A stretch of 64,000 nt of DNA from Arthrobacter sp. MA-N2 (GTDB taxonomy: Bacteria; Actinomycetota; Actinomycetes; Actinomycetales; Micrococcaceae). Every line of letters begins with the position of its first letter. The first letter of the stretch is position 1. Positions 43,592 through 52,562 of the stretch are shown in pieces. Both the position numbers and the translations under genes were made by a program. The stretch is from the NCBI RefSeq assembly GCF_000517125.1, contig NZ_KI912155.1, positions 435,707-499,706 on the forward strand, written 5' to 3'. The notes beneath the pieces were generated by a model. It saw only the letters and a list, made by a program, of their open reading frames with translations. It had not been told where the DNA came from and searched no databases.

Positions 43592-44971
43592 ATGGATCTC
43601 AAGGGCACAAACAACACGGTCGAGGTCACTGACGCTTTGTACCGGGCTGGTTCCGACGGGGACCAGATGGGCAAATGGTCGCTGTTCATGGCGTTCTACG
43701 GCATCGCCAGTGCCATGTTCATGCTCTATATCGGTGCGGCGATGGCGGTCGCGTACGGGACGGTGAACGCGATCATTGGACTCGTGCTAACCATTATCAC
43801 TTACAGCCTGATCAATCGTGTGTTGGCGAAGCATTCGATCAACAACCGCACCACTGTCGCGCGGTTCTCCCGGACCATCTTGGGGAAGGCCGGCACGATT
43901 ATCGCCAGTGTGATCCTGGCGTTGACGGCCATCTACTACGCCGTGTTCGAGGGCTCAATCGTGGTGTATGCCTTCCAGGCGGCCTTCGGTGGCGAACATT
44001 GGATCTGGAGCCTCGTGGTCGTAGCCTACTCCACCCCCCTCATTCTCGGCGGAGTCCGACGTTTCCTGGACAAGCTCAACGGCTGGCTGCTGCCGCTGTA
44101 CCTGCTGGGGTTGGTCGTAATGGTGGTATGGGCCGGGGTGAGGTTCGGGTTCACCGATGCCTGGCTGACCCACACTCCGGGAGCCGAGCTTCCCCTCGCG
44201 GCCGGAGGCCCCGGATGGCTTGCCACCTTCGCAGCCTACCTGGGCGTTTGGGTGCTGATGATGTACACCATGGATTACGCGGCGCTGGGCAAGCGCCAGG
44301 ACACGGGGTTCCACACCAAATACACCTTCACTTGGCCGTTCTGGACACTCACCTACGGCGTGAACGCCTTGGTGGGCATCTTCCTGACATTCACGATTCC
44401 CGGCCTGCAAGTTTCGGAATCAGGCCTCTCCGGCGGGCTGGTGGCTTTGATGGGACCGATCGGCCTTGTCCTTGTCCTCGTCTTCCAAACCCGAATCAAT
44501 ACCGCCAACTATTTCATCGGCGCAGCCAACCTGCAGGAATTCGGCGAACGGCTGTTCCGAGTAAAGCTTCCAGCAGCATTCTGGGTGATTGTCTCCTCGG
44601 CGATCATCTACCTGCTGATGCTGCTGCCGATCATCCAGTACCTGCTCCTCGCCTTGGCATGGCAGGGAGTCCTGGTCAGCGGATGGGTCGCAATCGCTCT
44701 CACGCACATTCTTCTCAACCGGACACGCAAAGATGAACACGGCCTGCTCGGAGACGAGCACTACCGGCAGATCCACTACCCGGGCCTGATCGCATGGACG
44801 GTGGCTACCATCGTGGGTATTTTCCTCACCAGCGCCTTCCCTTGGGGCGCGACATGGGGCCCGATCGCAACAGTGATCGTCGCCAGCGGCTTGTACGCCG
44901 GGCTTCGGGGCGCATTCAGGGAGCACAGCGCGTTGCATGCCCCCACCGAAACCGGACCCAAGCCGGCCTAG
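43592..44971 (+). CDS. NCS1-type purine/cytosine-like permease
   Basis: A 459-residue 12-TM transporter of the NCS1/cytosine permease type: SLFMAFYGIASAMFMLYIGAAMA in TM1, ILGKAGTIIASVILALTAIYYAV, MMYTMDYAALGKRQDTGFH and FQTRINTANYFIGAANLQEF. ATG 43592 has AGGAGG five bases upstream. NCS1 carriers import nucleobases, hydantoins, allantoin or vitamins; beside a RutA-like enzyme a pyrimidine-like heterocycle is the obvious cargo. The gaps on either side hold no other gene. Confidence 0.82.
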   Translation: MDLKGTNNTVEVTDALYRAGSDGDQMGKWSLFMAFYGIASAMFMLYIGAAMAVAYGTVNAIIGLVLTIITYSLINRVLAKHSINNRTTVARFSRTILGKAGTIIASVILALTAIYYAVFEGSIVVYAFQAAFGGEHWIWSLVVVAYSTPLILGGVRRFLDKLNGWLLPLYLLGLVVMVVWAGVRFGFTDAWLTHTPGAELPLAAGGPGWLATFAAYLGVWVLMMYTMDYAALGKRQDTGFHTKYTFTWPFWTLTYGVNALVGIFLTFTIPGLQVSESGLSGGLVALMGPIGLVLVLVFQTRINTANYFIGAANLQEFGERLFRVKLPAAFWVIVSSAIIYLLMLLPIIQYLLLALAWQGVLVSGWVAIALTHILLNRTRKDEHGLLGDEHYRQIHYPGLIAWTVATIVGIFLTSAFPWGATWGPIATVIVASGLYAGLRGAFREHSALHAPTETGPKPA

Positions 44972-45129
44972 CCACAGATGCAAGCGGTGATAACTGATCA
45001 AAGGCAAACGATCACTAGTCCCGGCCCGCCCCGTGCGACCCCCATGCAAGACCAAACCAATGTCGGTTCATCAAATGAAAACCAAACACGCACATGCAAT
45101 CCATCAAGAGAGAAATTGGAGAAGTAGCA

Positions 45130-46212
45130 ATGAAACTTGGAGTGTTCCTTCCGAACGGTCAAAACGGATATATCATCTCGGACTCGAGTCCCCAGTACAT
45201 CCCCAGCTACGACCACTGCCTGGAGATCACCCAGGAGGCAGAACGTATCGGGCTCGACTTCATTCTTTCGATGATCAAGTACCGCGGATTCGGGGGTACG
45301 ACCGGCTATTGGGATAGCTGCCTCGACTCCATCGCCTTGGCGTGCGGGTTGGCGGCACAGACGAGCAAGATCGACGTTTATGCCACCGTCCCGATTTTGG
45401 GAATTCATCCTGCTATCGCGGCCCGTCAGCTGGCAACTTTCAATGACATCGCCAAGGGCCGGGCGGGCGTGAACCTCGTCACCGGCTGGAACCGGCCGGA
45501 ATACGAGCCCATGGGGTTGTGGCCCGGCGATGACTACTACGACCGCCGTTACGATTACGCCGCTGAATACGTCGAGATCATGAGGACGCTGTGGCGTGAT
45601 GGGCGGGCTACATTCGACGGCGAATTCTTCAAGCTCGACGACGCGACATGCTATCCCGCTCCCGAGCGTGAGCTTCCGATCGTCACCGCGGGACAGTCGC
45701 CGCGTGGTCAGATGTACACCGCGCATCATTCCGACTACAACTTTGTGTTCGGCGACCGCGAACTGCTGCCCAAGATTGCACAGCCCGTTCTCGACGAGGC
45801 GGCCAAGGTCGGACGCGATGTGGGCACGCTGGCTCTCTTTACAATCATCGCTGACGAGACAGACGAAAAGGCACGAGCCAAGGCCCAGGCCATCGTCGAT
45901 GGCCAGGACAAGGAAGCGCTTGCAAACGTCGTCGGCAGCGCGTCTAAGGACCCGCAAAAGGGCGGCACGAGCGAGCACTTCGTTAACGGCCTCACCGCCC
46001 CCATCGAAGAAGGCAACCTCACTTTCATGAGCTTCCCCGTGCTGCACGGATCGTACGAAAGCGTGGCCGAGCAGATTGCCACGCTGGAGCGTGACACCAA
46101 CGTCAGCGGTCTGCTCATGACGTTCGTCGACTACGTCCCCGACCTCAAGATCTTCGGAGAAAAGGTCCTGCCCCTCGTTCGCGAGAAGTACGCCGCTCTC
46201 CAGCTAGCATAA
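45130..46212 (+). CDS. RutA-like flavin-dependent monooxygenase (LLM family)
   Basis: The 360-residue luciferase-like monooxygenase is close to the pyrimidine oxygenase RutA: MKLGVFLPNGQNGYIIS, LSMIKYRGFGGTTGYWD, GVNLVTGWNRPEYEPMGLWP, GDDYYDRRYDYAAEYVEI and SDYNFVFGDRELL all follow RutA order. RutA uses FMNH2 and O2 to open the uracil ring between N3 and C4. Here the cognate reductase could be the FMN reductase at 47388 or the flavin reductase at 52563. GGAG lies upstream of the ATG. The true substrate may be another N-heterocycle, because RutB-RutE homologues are replaced by other hydrolases. A terminator follows. Confidence 0.87.
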   Translation: MKLGVFLPNGQNGYIISDSSPQYIPSYDHCLEITQEAERIGLDFILSMIKYRGFGGTTGYWDSCLDSIALACGLAAQTSKIDVYATVPILGIHPAIAARQLATFNDIAKGRAGVNLVTGWNRPEYEPMGLWPGDDYYDRRYDYAAEYVEIMRTLWRDGRATFDGEFFKLDDATCYPAPERELPIVTAGQSPRGQMYTAHHSDYNFVFGDRELLPKIAQPVLDEAAKVGRDVGTLALFTIIADETDEKARAKAQAIVDGQDKEALANVVGSASKDPQKGGTSEHFVNGLTAPIEEGNLTFMSFPVLHGSYESVAEQIATLERDTNVSGLLMTFVDYVPDLKIFGEKVLPLVREKYAALQLA

Positions 46213-46228
46213 GTGGGTCGCATCCCCG

Positions 46229-46263
46229 CCAGGCGGTCTGGAGCTCATGCTCCAGCCGCCTGG
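46229..46263 (+). terminator. Terminator after the RutA-like gene
   Basis: Arms 46229-46244 and 46249-46263 pair over 15 bp with one bulged T and a 4-base loop (TCAT). It lies 17 bases after the stop. No T tract, but the stem is very stable. It divides the operon in two. Confidence 0.75.
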
Positions 46264-46543
46264 AAAGGGTCGAACCGGCCGCCGGTCCCTCAATGAGACA
46301 GACCTCCGCCCGCACCTTCATCAGGATGGGCATTCTTTTCCACCAGCAGCTCATCGACGGCGCCACGCTGCGCGTGGCGCCGAACGCCAGGAAATCATGG
46401 ATGCCTTTGGTTGCAGGTGATGTTATTCAGACGCAGAAGGCTATCGATGAACACCTTGCTGTGACTCCCGCTCCGAACCTGACTGTCGGAACTTCTGTCC
46501 ACGAAAAGCCCCCCGAACATACACAACAAATGGGAGTTCTTCC
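46264..46543. other. Gap with an open but unrecognised stretch
   Basis: Between the terminator and the nitrilase-family gene, 46293-46540 is open on the plus strand (contains LFHQQLIDGATLRVAPNARK) without a ribosome-binding site or recognisable family. It may be the tail of a lost gene. The region presumably also contains the promoter for the downstream hydrolase. Confidence 0.3.
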
Positions 46544-47377
46544 ATGCGTCTTGCAGTCGCTCAAATCATCAGTGGTGCTGACCCAACGGCCAACCTCGAC
46601 TTGGTGAGGGAATACGCCGCTCAGGCCAAAACGGCGGGCGCCGCACTTGTCGTCTTCCCTGAGGCAGTTATGCGCGCCTTCGGGCACTCGCTTGCCGACG
46701 TCGCCGAGCCCCTCGAGGGCCCGTGGGCGGAGGAAGTACGCCGCATAGCCAAGGAACTAAACATTGCGATCGTCGTAGGAATGTTCACTCCCGGACAGGG
46801 CAGCCGGGTACGGAACACTCTGCTGGTCACAGGACCGGGCGTTGACGCCTCCTATGACAAGGTCCACCTCTTCGACGCCTTCGGCTTCACCGAATCGGAA
46901 ACCGTTGACGCGGGCGAAAGACCCGTAACTTTTGAGCTCCATGGCACCGTCTTCGGATTAGCAACCTGCTACGACGTCCGCTTCCCCGCCCTCTTCTCGG
47001 CCAACGCCAGAGCGGGCGCCCAAGTCAACATTGTTTGTGCATCTTGGGGTGCCGGCGAGGGAAAGGCAGAGCAGTGGGACCTGCTAGTCCGTGCCCGGGC
47101 CCTAGACAGCACCACCTTTGTGGTGGCCTGCGGTCAAGGGGATCCCGAAACCATGGGGGTGGAACCCGCGGGCGTTGCTCCGACCGGGATCGGCCGCAGC
47201 GCAGTGATCTCTCCACTGGGCTCCACTTTGGCGAAGCTTGAGGGAAAACCTGAGCTGGTCGTAGTAGATATCGATCCTTCGCTGGTGAACGACGTGCGCA
47301 CCAAAATTCCGGTGCTGGCCAACGCCCGCCACTTCCAGGTGTCCGCCGAGCCTTCCCTATCAACTGATACCAAGTGA
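46544..47377 (+). CDS. Carbon-nitrogen hydrolase (nitrilase superfamily amidase)
   Basis: The 277-residue protein has the catalytic triad of the superfamily: E40 in LVVFPEAVM, K106 in SYDKVHLFD and C142 in LATCYDVRFPAL. Related enzymes hydrolyse omega-amides, ureido acids (beta-ureidopropionase) and deaminated glutathione. In this context it probably releases ammonia from an amide or carbamoyl intermediate after ring opening. It is followed after 10 bp by the FMN reductase gene. Confidence 0.88.
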   Translation: MRLAVAQIISGADPTANLDLVREYAAQAKTAGAALVVFPEAVMRAFGHSLADVAEPLEGPWAEEVRRIAKELNIAIVVGMFTPGQGSRVRNTLLVTGPGVDASYDKVHLFDAFGFTESETVDAGERPVTFELHGTVFGLATCYDVRFPALFSANARAGAQVNIVCASWGAGEGKAEQWDLLVRARALDSTTFVVACGQGDPETMGVEPAGVAPTGIGRSAVISPLGSTLAKLEGKPELVVVDIDPSLVNDVRTKIPVLANARHFQVSAEPSLSTDTK

Positions 47378-47387
47378 GAAACGAACG

Positions 47388-47930
47388 ATGAGACTGAAAG
47401 CAACGATCGTTGTGGGAAATCCCAAACCGATGTCACACACGCTTACGGTCGCGAAGACCTTAGTTGAGAAGCTCCTCGATCCCGGTCATCACGTGCTGGA
47501 GATCATTGATTTGGCCGACCACACAGATGAGATTTTCGCATGGCCCTCTGACGAAATGGCGGCGCTGAATGCCCGGGTCGCAGAGAGTGACCTAGTGGTG
47601 TTTGCTTCCCCCACATATAAGGCCAGTTACACGGGACTTCTCAAGGCCTTCCTTGACAGGTATCCGACAAATGGTCTTTCTGGGGTAACAGCAATTCCGG
47701 TTCATATGGGAGGGGATCTCACCCATGCCATGAGTCCTACGGTCAACCTCGCACCTCTTCTGGTCGAACTGGGGGCGGTCGTTCCGGGCCGGGGCTTCTA
47801 CTTCGTGTCCAAGCAAATGGACCGCTTGGAAGAAATCGCCGGACAAGCTGCCGCGGAGTATGCAGCCAACCTCGCCTGCCTCGCTAAAGTCGCGTCAACA
47901 ACGGTCCATTTTCCCGAACCGGTTGCGTAA
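47388..47930 (+). CDS. NAD(P)H-dependent FMN reductase (flavodoxin-like)
   Basis: The 180-residue flavodoxin-fold reductase (SsuE/MsuE type) shows VVGNPKPMSHTLTVAKTL at the phosphate-binding loop, ESDLVVFASPTYKASYTGLLKAFLDR in parts (FASPTYKASYTG, LLKAFLDRYP) and HMGGDLTHAM. It probably supplies FMNH2 to the RutA-like monooxygenase. Directly downstream lies the start of a second, truncated flavin reductase. Confidence 0.88.
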   Translation: MRLKATIVVGNPKPMSHTLTVAKTLVEKLLDPGHHVLEIIDLADHTDEIFAWPSDEMAALNARVAESDLVVFASPTYKASYTGLLKAFLDRYPTNGLSGVTAIPVHMGGDLTHAMSPTVNLAPLLVELGAVVPGRGFYFVSKQMDRLEEIAGQAAAEYAANLACLAKVASTTVHFPEPVA

Positions 47931-47955
47931 CGGCACCATCAGAGGAGCCAGGGAA

Positions 47956-48029
47956 ATGGCAATTGTTGCCCACAAAATTCTTCATGGGCCCGCGTTGGAT
48001 CCCCAGGTTTTTCCGTGACCCTCTGGGGC
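47956..48029 (+). pseudogene. 5' fragment of a flavin reductase gene
   Basis: ATG at 47956 with AGGAG and AGGGAA upstream begins MAIVAHKILHGPALDPQVF, matching the start of the intact flavin reductase at 52563 (MTIALHKPLV..FDPRVFRDTLGH) at both protein and DNA level. An extra C frameshifts it to a stop at 48016-48018, and homology ends at about 48029, where it abuts an inverted Dabb fragment. Confidence 0.75.
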
Positions 48030-48120
48030 AAGGCTGGGTTAGAAAGTCGAGGAACGCCGACTTGCCAGCCGTTTCTGCTGCCTGGCCAATGAATTCGCGC
48101 CTGATCAAAACTGGGCTCCT
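48030..48120 (-). pseudogene. Truncated inverted copy of the Dabb gene
   Basis: On the minus strand this reads SPVLIRREFIGQAAETAGKS and LDFLTQP, matching the first ~25 residues of the Dabb gene at 42223. The region around the TTG start, GACAGGAGCCCAGTTTTGAT, is identical in both copies. The rest of the gene is missing; the break point is at about 48030. Confidence 0.75.
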
Positions 48121-48224
48121 GTCCGTTAGACCAACACGGCGTCGGTTGGAAACCGGCATTAAGCGAGATGCGCTTGTCATCGTTTTGCGCTTCCATATAC
48201 ATGATGTGAGCGAACGAGCCATCT

Positions 48225-48254
48225 GTCTAACACATACTTGTTATTGCACCTATC
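48225..48254. promoter_or_regulatory. Promoter/LysR-site copy 2, upstream of the LysR gene
   Basis: Inverted counterpart of 42076-42105. It lies 19-48 bp before the LysR start and faces the truncated Dabb copy, the standard divergent LysR arrangement (autoregulation plus activation of the divergent gene). Confidence 0.55.
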
Positions 48255-48272
48255 AACAAGCATCATAGATGA

Positions 48273-49136
48273 ATGGAGCTCCAACAATTTCGTTATGTGG
48301 TCGCCTTGGCGGAGGAGGGGACTTTTACCCGTGCCGCAGCCAAGTGTTTCGTGGTGCAGTCGGCGCTGAGCCACCAGATTAAGAACCTGGAGAACGAACT
48401 GGAAGTGGAGCTTTTTCGCCGCACCAGCAGACGCGTCGAGATCACCGCTGCAGGCGAGGCGTTCCTGAAGGCGGCACGTGCCAGCCTGAAATCTGCCGAA
48501 CAAGCCGCCGTCGATGCCGCAGCGGTAACAGGCCAGATCCGGGGACGTCTAAGAATAGGACTCATTCCCACTGTGACCGCCATCGATGTGGCGGCAGCAT
48601 TGAAGGTCTTTCTCCACATGCACCCAAAGGTTCATATCACCCTCCAGGTCGCAGGCAGCGATGAGCTGGAATCAGCGATCACCCGAGGCGACATCGACGT
48701 CGGCCTGCTCGGACTTCCCCGGAACCGGGCACCGCAGGGCGTAGCCTGGCGGCACTTGAGCACTGATCGACTGGTCGCCGTCGTCAGCTACGAACATTCG
48801 CTTGCCGGTCAACATGAGATACAGCTAAGCGACCTGGCCCAGGAGACCTTCGCCGACTTCCCCACCGGGACACAGGCGCGTGCCGAAAGCGACCTCGCCT
48901 TCGCCGCTGCGGGAATCCACCGAGAGGTGATATGCGAGACGATGGCCACCGACTTCACGATCAACCTGATTCGACAGAACCTCGCCGTTACGCTCCTGCC
49001 GTCTCGGTACGCGCTCCGCTACCCCGATCTGGTCAGCCTTCCGATCACTGACGGGCCCTCCCGAATTGAATACCTCGCTTGGGATGATTTCAACCCCAGC
49101 CCGGCCATCCGCGCTTTCCTCGACATCGTCGAGTAA
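48273..49136 (+). CDS. LysR family transcriptional regulator
   Basis: A 287-residue LysR protein: MELQQFRYVVALAEEGTFTR, AAAKCFVVQSALSHQIKNLE (HTH), and the effector domain starting GRLRIGLIPTVTAID. It probably activates the Dabb-headed operon through the shared 30-bp promoter element present upstream of both. Its original divergent target has been truncated, but the intact copy of the target promoter sits 6 kb away at 42076. Confidence 0.9.
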   Translation: MELQQFRYVVALAEEGTFTRAAAKCFVVQSALSHQIKNLENELEVELFRRTSRRVEITAAGEAFLKAARASLKSAEQAAVDAAAVTGQIRGRLRIGLIPTVTAIDVAAALKVFLHMHPKVHITLQVAGSDELESAITRGDIDVGLLGLPRNRAPQGVAWRHLSTDRLVAVVSYEHSLAGQHEIQLSDLAQETFADFPTGTQARAESDLAFAAAGIHREVICETMATDFTINLIRQNLAVTLLPSRYALRYPDLVSLPITDGPSRIEYLAWDDFNPSPAIRAFLDIVE

Positions 49137-49142
49137 GCAGAG

Positions 49143-49169
49143 CCGGCGCCTTCGGAGCGCCGGTTCTTC
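49143..49169 (+). terminator. Terminator after the LysR gene
   Basis: CCGGCGC (49143-49149) pairs with GCGCCGG (49157-49163) around a TTCGG-containing loop, followed by TTCTTC. Seven bases after the LysR stop. Confidence 0.7.
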
Positions 49170-49372
49170 AGGAAGATCAGGCTGTTGAACTCCAAATTGC
49201 ACTTGTCGGCGATTGGGCTAGCCGGAAAATCGGGAATAGGAGGACGCGACTGGCGGGTCACCAGGTTTCAAAGCCCTCGGAGGCTTGTCACGAAGCGGAT
49301 GGCTTTAGAAACAGCAGGTGGAACCGTCAGCCGCCCACCGAGAGTCCGCGGGCAATTCGAAAGGAAAGGGAC

Positions 49373-49441
49373 GTGATTCACGAGGGCTGCCCGGTCTGCC
49401 GTTCCGCTCCCGATTTCCTGGATTGTCCCTACTGCTCGTGA
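49373..49441 (+). CDS. Possible 22-residue double-CxxC mini-protein
   Basis: A GTG start directly after AGGAAAGGG encodes a peptide with CPVC at residues 6-9 and CPYC at 18-21, ending CPYCS. Two CxxC pairs in 22 residues could bind one zinc ion. No homologue is recognised and the frame could be a gene remnant; the surroundings (49170-49372 and 49442-49637) hold no other gene. Confidence 0.35.
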   Translation: MIHEGCPVCRSAPDFLDCPYCS

Positions 49442-49637
49442 TTCGATAGGCCAGCACGGCCACGTCGACCGGCTAGGGGATCATAAGCCGGAGGTTGATG
49501 TCACTAAACATCCGGACTCCGCGCGTCGGTGAGTCCCGTATAACAGAAAGCACAGGTGCCACTTTGTCGGGTATAAATTGGAAGGGATCCGGGATTCTTT
49601 GCGAACGGTATGAGTTGGCTGCGCCTGTAGATCTGCG

Positions 49638-51575
49638 GTGCCGTTGTGGAAGACTGTTGCCGTGAGTTGGGCAGAAGCCATCATGCGACTGAAACAAGGC
49701 GCTTTCGACGCGGCGCCGCTGGCAACCGCCATCTTTCGCAGGGAGACCCCCGAACGTCTGGTGTTCCTTGCCGGAAACAGCGAATTTGTTGCGCTCGTCA
49801 ATGGCAACGCTGTTCCGGGGCGAGGAACTGAAAACGATCTCCCCGCGGCCTTGACCCGGCTTGTGACCGCACCCCTTTCCGCTACGTCCGACGCCCCCAC
49901 CGTAGCAGTCCACCTTGGCGAACGTCTGGAAGCTTTCCGTCCGCGAATCAAGCCGTTCAACGTGCCTGAGGACCCGAATGATTACTTGCTGGTCCAACTG
50001 ACCGCGCTCACCGAGCAGGATTCTGCGGAACACGATCTGTACTCCACCATCCGGCATCTCAAGGACCTCTTGGATAACTCAACGGCGCTGATGTATGTCA
50101 AGGACCTTGAAGGGCGCTACCTCATCGCCAATAGCTACTACGCCAACCTCCTCGGGCTCAGCGCGGAATCAATCATCGGTCACACCGACTACGACCTGTT
50201 CGCGAAACCGATTGCTGATGCCTACACCAAGAACGACGACATGGTAATCAGGACTGCCCAGTCCATCGAGGTAGAAGAACCCCTAGCCATCGGTGACAAG
50301 GCTGACCCGGACGAGGACAGTCGCTGGCTCTCCATCAAGTTCCCACTCAAGGACGATACTGGCAATCCTTACGCTCTTGGCGCGATCTCCACCGACATCA
50401 CCGACCGCAAGCGCGCTGAGAGAGCAGCCCGCGACGCGATGCATGAGGCAGAACGTGCCAACCGGTCAAAGGACGAATTTCTGTCCAGGATGAGCCATGA
50501 GCTGCGGACGCCACTGAACGCCATTCTTGGCTTCGCGCAGCTGCTTCGAGACCTTCCGCTCAGTCCTGGGGGCGCAGAAAGTGTCGGTCATATTCTTGAC
50601 GCCGGCAAGCATCTGTTATCTCTCGTAAACGATGTCCTTGACATTACCTGGATAGAAGCTGGAGCTCCTGGCATCGCCACCGTACCCGTCCCAGCTATCG
50701 AACCTCTGCACCAGGCTCTCCAGCTCATTCGCCCGCTCGCGGCTGCGAGTGACATCGAGATCGCCAGTGACCTCCATGGTGCCCTCCACCGCCACATCCT
50801 GGCCGACACGCAACGCCTTCGACAGGTCTTCCTTAACCTGCTCGGAAACGCCGTCAAGTTCAACACCCCACGGGGCGCGATACGCGTTTGGTGCGAACCC
50901 GGAGATGGTTTCCTGCGTTTCCTCATCATGGACACGGGCCCCGGAATGGCTGAAGCCGACATCCAACGATTGTTTACGCCATTCGTGCGGCTATCCCACG
51001 CTGCTGACGTCGAAGGGTCTGGCCTGGGGCTGGCCCTATCCAGGAAGCTTGTTCAAGAGATGGGCGGTGTTCTGGGCATAGAACACACCGCCCCAGGCGA
51101 GGGCTCAACGTTCTTTGTCGACATGCCGCTCGCGGCGACGCCAGACGAAGATGCCAAAGCAACCGTTCCAGACCAGGAAGCGCTAACAACTCCAGATGAA
51201 GCCGACGCGACAATACTCTATATTGAAGACACTCACGCAAATATCCGCTTGGTAGAGAACATCATCGCCGGGATGGACAGGCTGAATCTGATCTCCGCAA
51301 CCACCGGTAAATCAGGAATCGCGCTGGCAAAAACGGCGTCACCCCGACTGATCCTCCTTGACTTGAACCTCTCCGACTTGTCAGGGGCCGAGGTAGTAAA
51401 ACAGTTGCAGCAAGATGAGCGCACAATGCACGTTCCGGTCATTATTCTCTCCGCAGATGCCACTCCGGCCCGCATCGCAGAACTGCGCGGGACCGGGATC
51501 CTGGATTACGTCACAAAGCCTTTTGAAATCGACCAATTCACGCGCACGATCCGCAGTGCTTTGGCGCAGCCGTGA
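49638..51575 (+). CDS. Hybrid sensor histidine kinase
   Basis: The 645-residue soluble protein has an N-terminal PAS-like region (about 20-125), a PAS/PAC domain (about 137-258, LLDNSTALMYVKDLEGRYLI, DITDRKRAE), a HisKA box with H287 in SHELRTPLNAILGF, a HATPase domain (N404 in NLLGNAVKFN, MDTGPGM, GSGLGLALSRKLV) and a C-terminal receiver with phospho-acceptor D575 (LILLDLNLSD). No TM segments, so a cytoplasmic signal is sensed. Start is uncertain: GTG 49638 is used, with GTG 49662 and ATG 49683 as alternatives. Coupled to the response regulator by a GTGA overlap. Confidence 0.88.
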   Translation: MPLWKTVAVSWAEAIMRLKQGAFDAAPLATAIFRRETPERLVFLAGNSEFVALVNGNAVPGRGTENDLPAALTRLVTAPLSATSDAPTVAVHLGERLEAFRPRIKPFNVPEDPNDYLLVQLTALTEQDSAEHDLYSTIRHLKDLLDNSTALMYVKDLEGRYLIANSYYANLLGLSAESIIGHTDYDLFAKPIADAYTKNDDMVIRTAQSIEVEEPLAIGDKADPDEDSRWLSIKFPLKDDTGNPYALGAISTDITDRKRAERAARDAMHEAERANRSKDEFLSRMSHELRTPLNAILGFAQLLRDLPLSPGGAESVGHILDAGKHLLSLVNDVLDITWIEAGAPGIATVPVPAIEPLHQALQLIRPLAAASDIEIASDLHGALHRHILADTQRLRQVFLNLLGNAVKFNTPRGAIRVWCEPGDGFLRFLIMDTGPGMAEADIQRLFTPFVRLSHAADVEGSGLGLALSRKLVQEMGGVLGIEHTAPGEGSTFFVDMPLAATPDEDAKATVPDQEALTTPDEADATILYIEDTHANIRLVENIIAGMDRLNLISATTGKSGIALAKTASPRLILLDLNLSDLSGAEVVKQLQQDERTMHVPVIILSADATPARIAELRGTGILDYVTKPFEIDQFTRTIRSALAQP

Positions 51576-52210
51576 AGACCATCACCGTATTCATTGCAGA
51601 CGACCATCCCGTCTACAGGGAAGGTCTCGCCCGAAATTGGGAGAGTGTGCCGCAGATCAACGTCATAGGATCAGCAGGGGACGGCAAGAATGCACTCGCA
51701 GCTATTCGAAAGCTGAAACCGGACGTGGCCGTGATGGACATAAACCTGCCCGAGCTCGATGGAATGCAGGTCTTGGAATCGCTTTTCGCGGAGGAATCCC
51801 CCACCCGCGTTCTCGTACTCACTGCCTACATGGACAGCACAAGCGTCTACCGGGCCTTCGCCCACGGAGCCAGGGGATTTCTTGAGAAGGCAGCATCGTT
51901 TAGTGAAATTACGGACGCCGTCCTTCAGATTGGCGCCGGTGCCACCATCATCGCCCCCTTTGCCCAGGACGTTCTTGCCCGGGAACTCCGTACTCGCCGC
52001 GAGACAACGGAAAAACCAACCCTGACCCCCCGTGAACTCGAAATTGTTCGATTGGCAGCCGATGGGTACTCCGGCCAAAAGATCGCAAGCGAACTCCATG
52101 TCTCCCTCGCGACCGTCAAAACGCATCTACAGCACATCTACGACAAACTAGATGTCTCCGACCGCGCTTCCGCGGTAGCCCAGGCGATTCGCCGTGGCTT
52201 CCTTCGTTGA
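51572..52210 (+). CDS. NarL/FixJ family response regulator
   Basis: A 212-residue regulator: receiver with ADDHPVYREGL and phospho-acceptor D56 in VAVMDINLPELDG, then a LuxR-type HTH (LTPRELEIVRLAADGYSG, QKIASELHVSLATVKTHLQ). GTG start overlaps the kinase stop (1572-1575 of the 50-kb block: GTGA at 51572-51575). The flavin reductase at 52563 is the nearest downstream gene and a possible target. Confidence 0.92.
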   Translation: MKTITVFIADDHPVYREGLARNWESVPQINVIGSAGDGKNALAAIRKLKPDVAVMDINLPELDGMQVLESLFAEESPTRVLVLTAYMDSTSVYRAFAHGARGFLEKAASFSEITDAVLQIGAGATIIAPFAQDVLARELRTRRETTEKPTLTPRELEIVRLAADGYSGQKIASELHVSLATVKTHLQHIYDKLDVSDRASAVAQAIRRGFLR

Positions 52211-52562
52211 GATACCAGCACGAACAAGTCCTCCGTTTCTCAAGACCAGCGTCAACGCCTGGTGCCGAAGCTACCGCCCCTAGAACACCGAGCTTCGGCC
52301 TATTGCAACCGTGAATGCGGGCAGGAGGCGCGTTATCCCGCGTGAAGAGATGGGATTTTAGTATGCATGACGCTGGGCAGACATCATTCTTTTGGCTAAG
52401 AAAAGTACATTCCTTTGGCACACCGACCGGGTGATGTGTGCCACTTCGCTTCGACGAAGAATAGGAATGTCACCGAACCGAGGTGAAAAGCAAGCGATGC
52501 CGATGGCGACGATCGTGCTTCTCCCTCAACCGGTAGCCACACCTTAGTAGGAGCTGAAGACC
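52211..52562 (+). other. 352-bp intergenic region before the flavin reductase
   Basis: This gap holds the promoter region of the flavin reductase. A 16-codon frame starting MPMATIVLLPQP at 52498 has a weak AGGTG upstream and is probably not a gene. No hairpin or operator was convincing. Confidence 0.4.

Noticed and set aside
52498..52548. A 16-residue leader peptide before the flavin reductase
   Set aside because: Weak ribosome-binding site and no associated hairpin or regulatory codon run.
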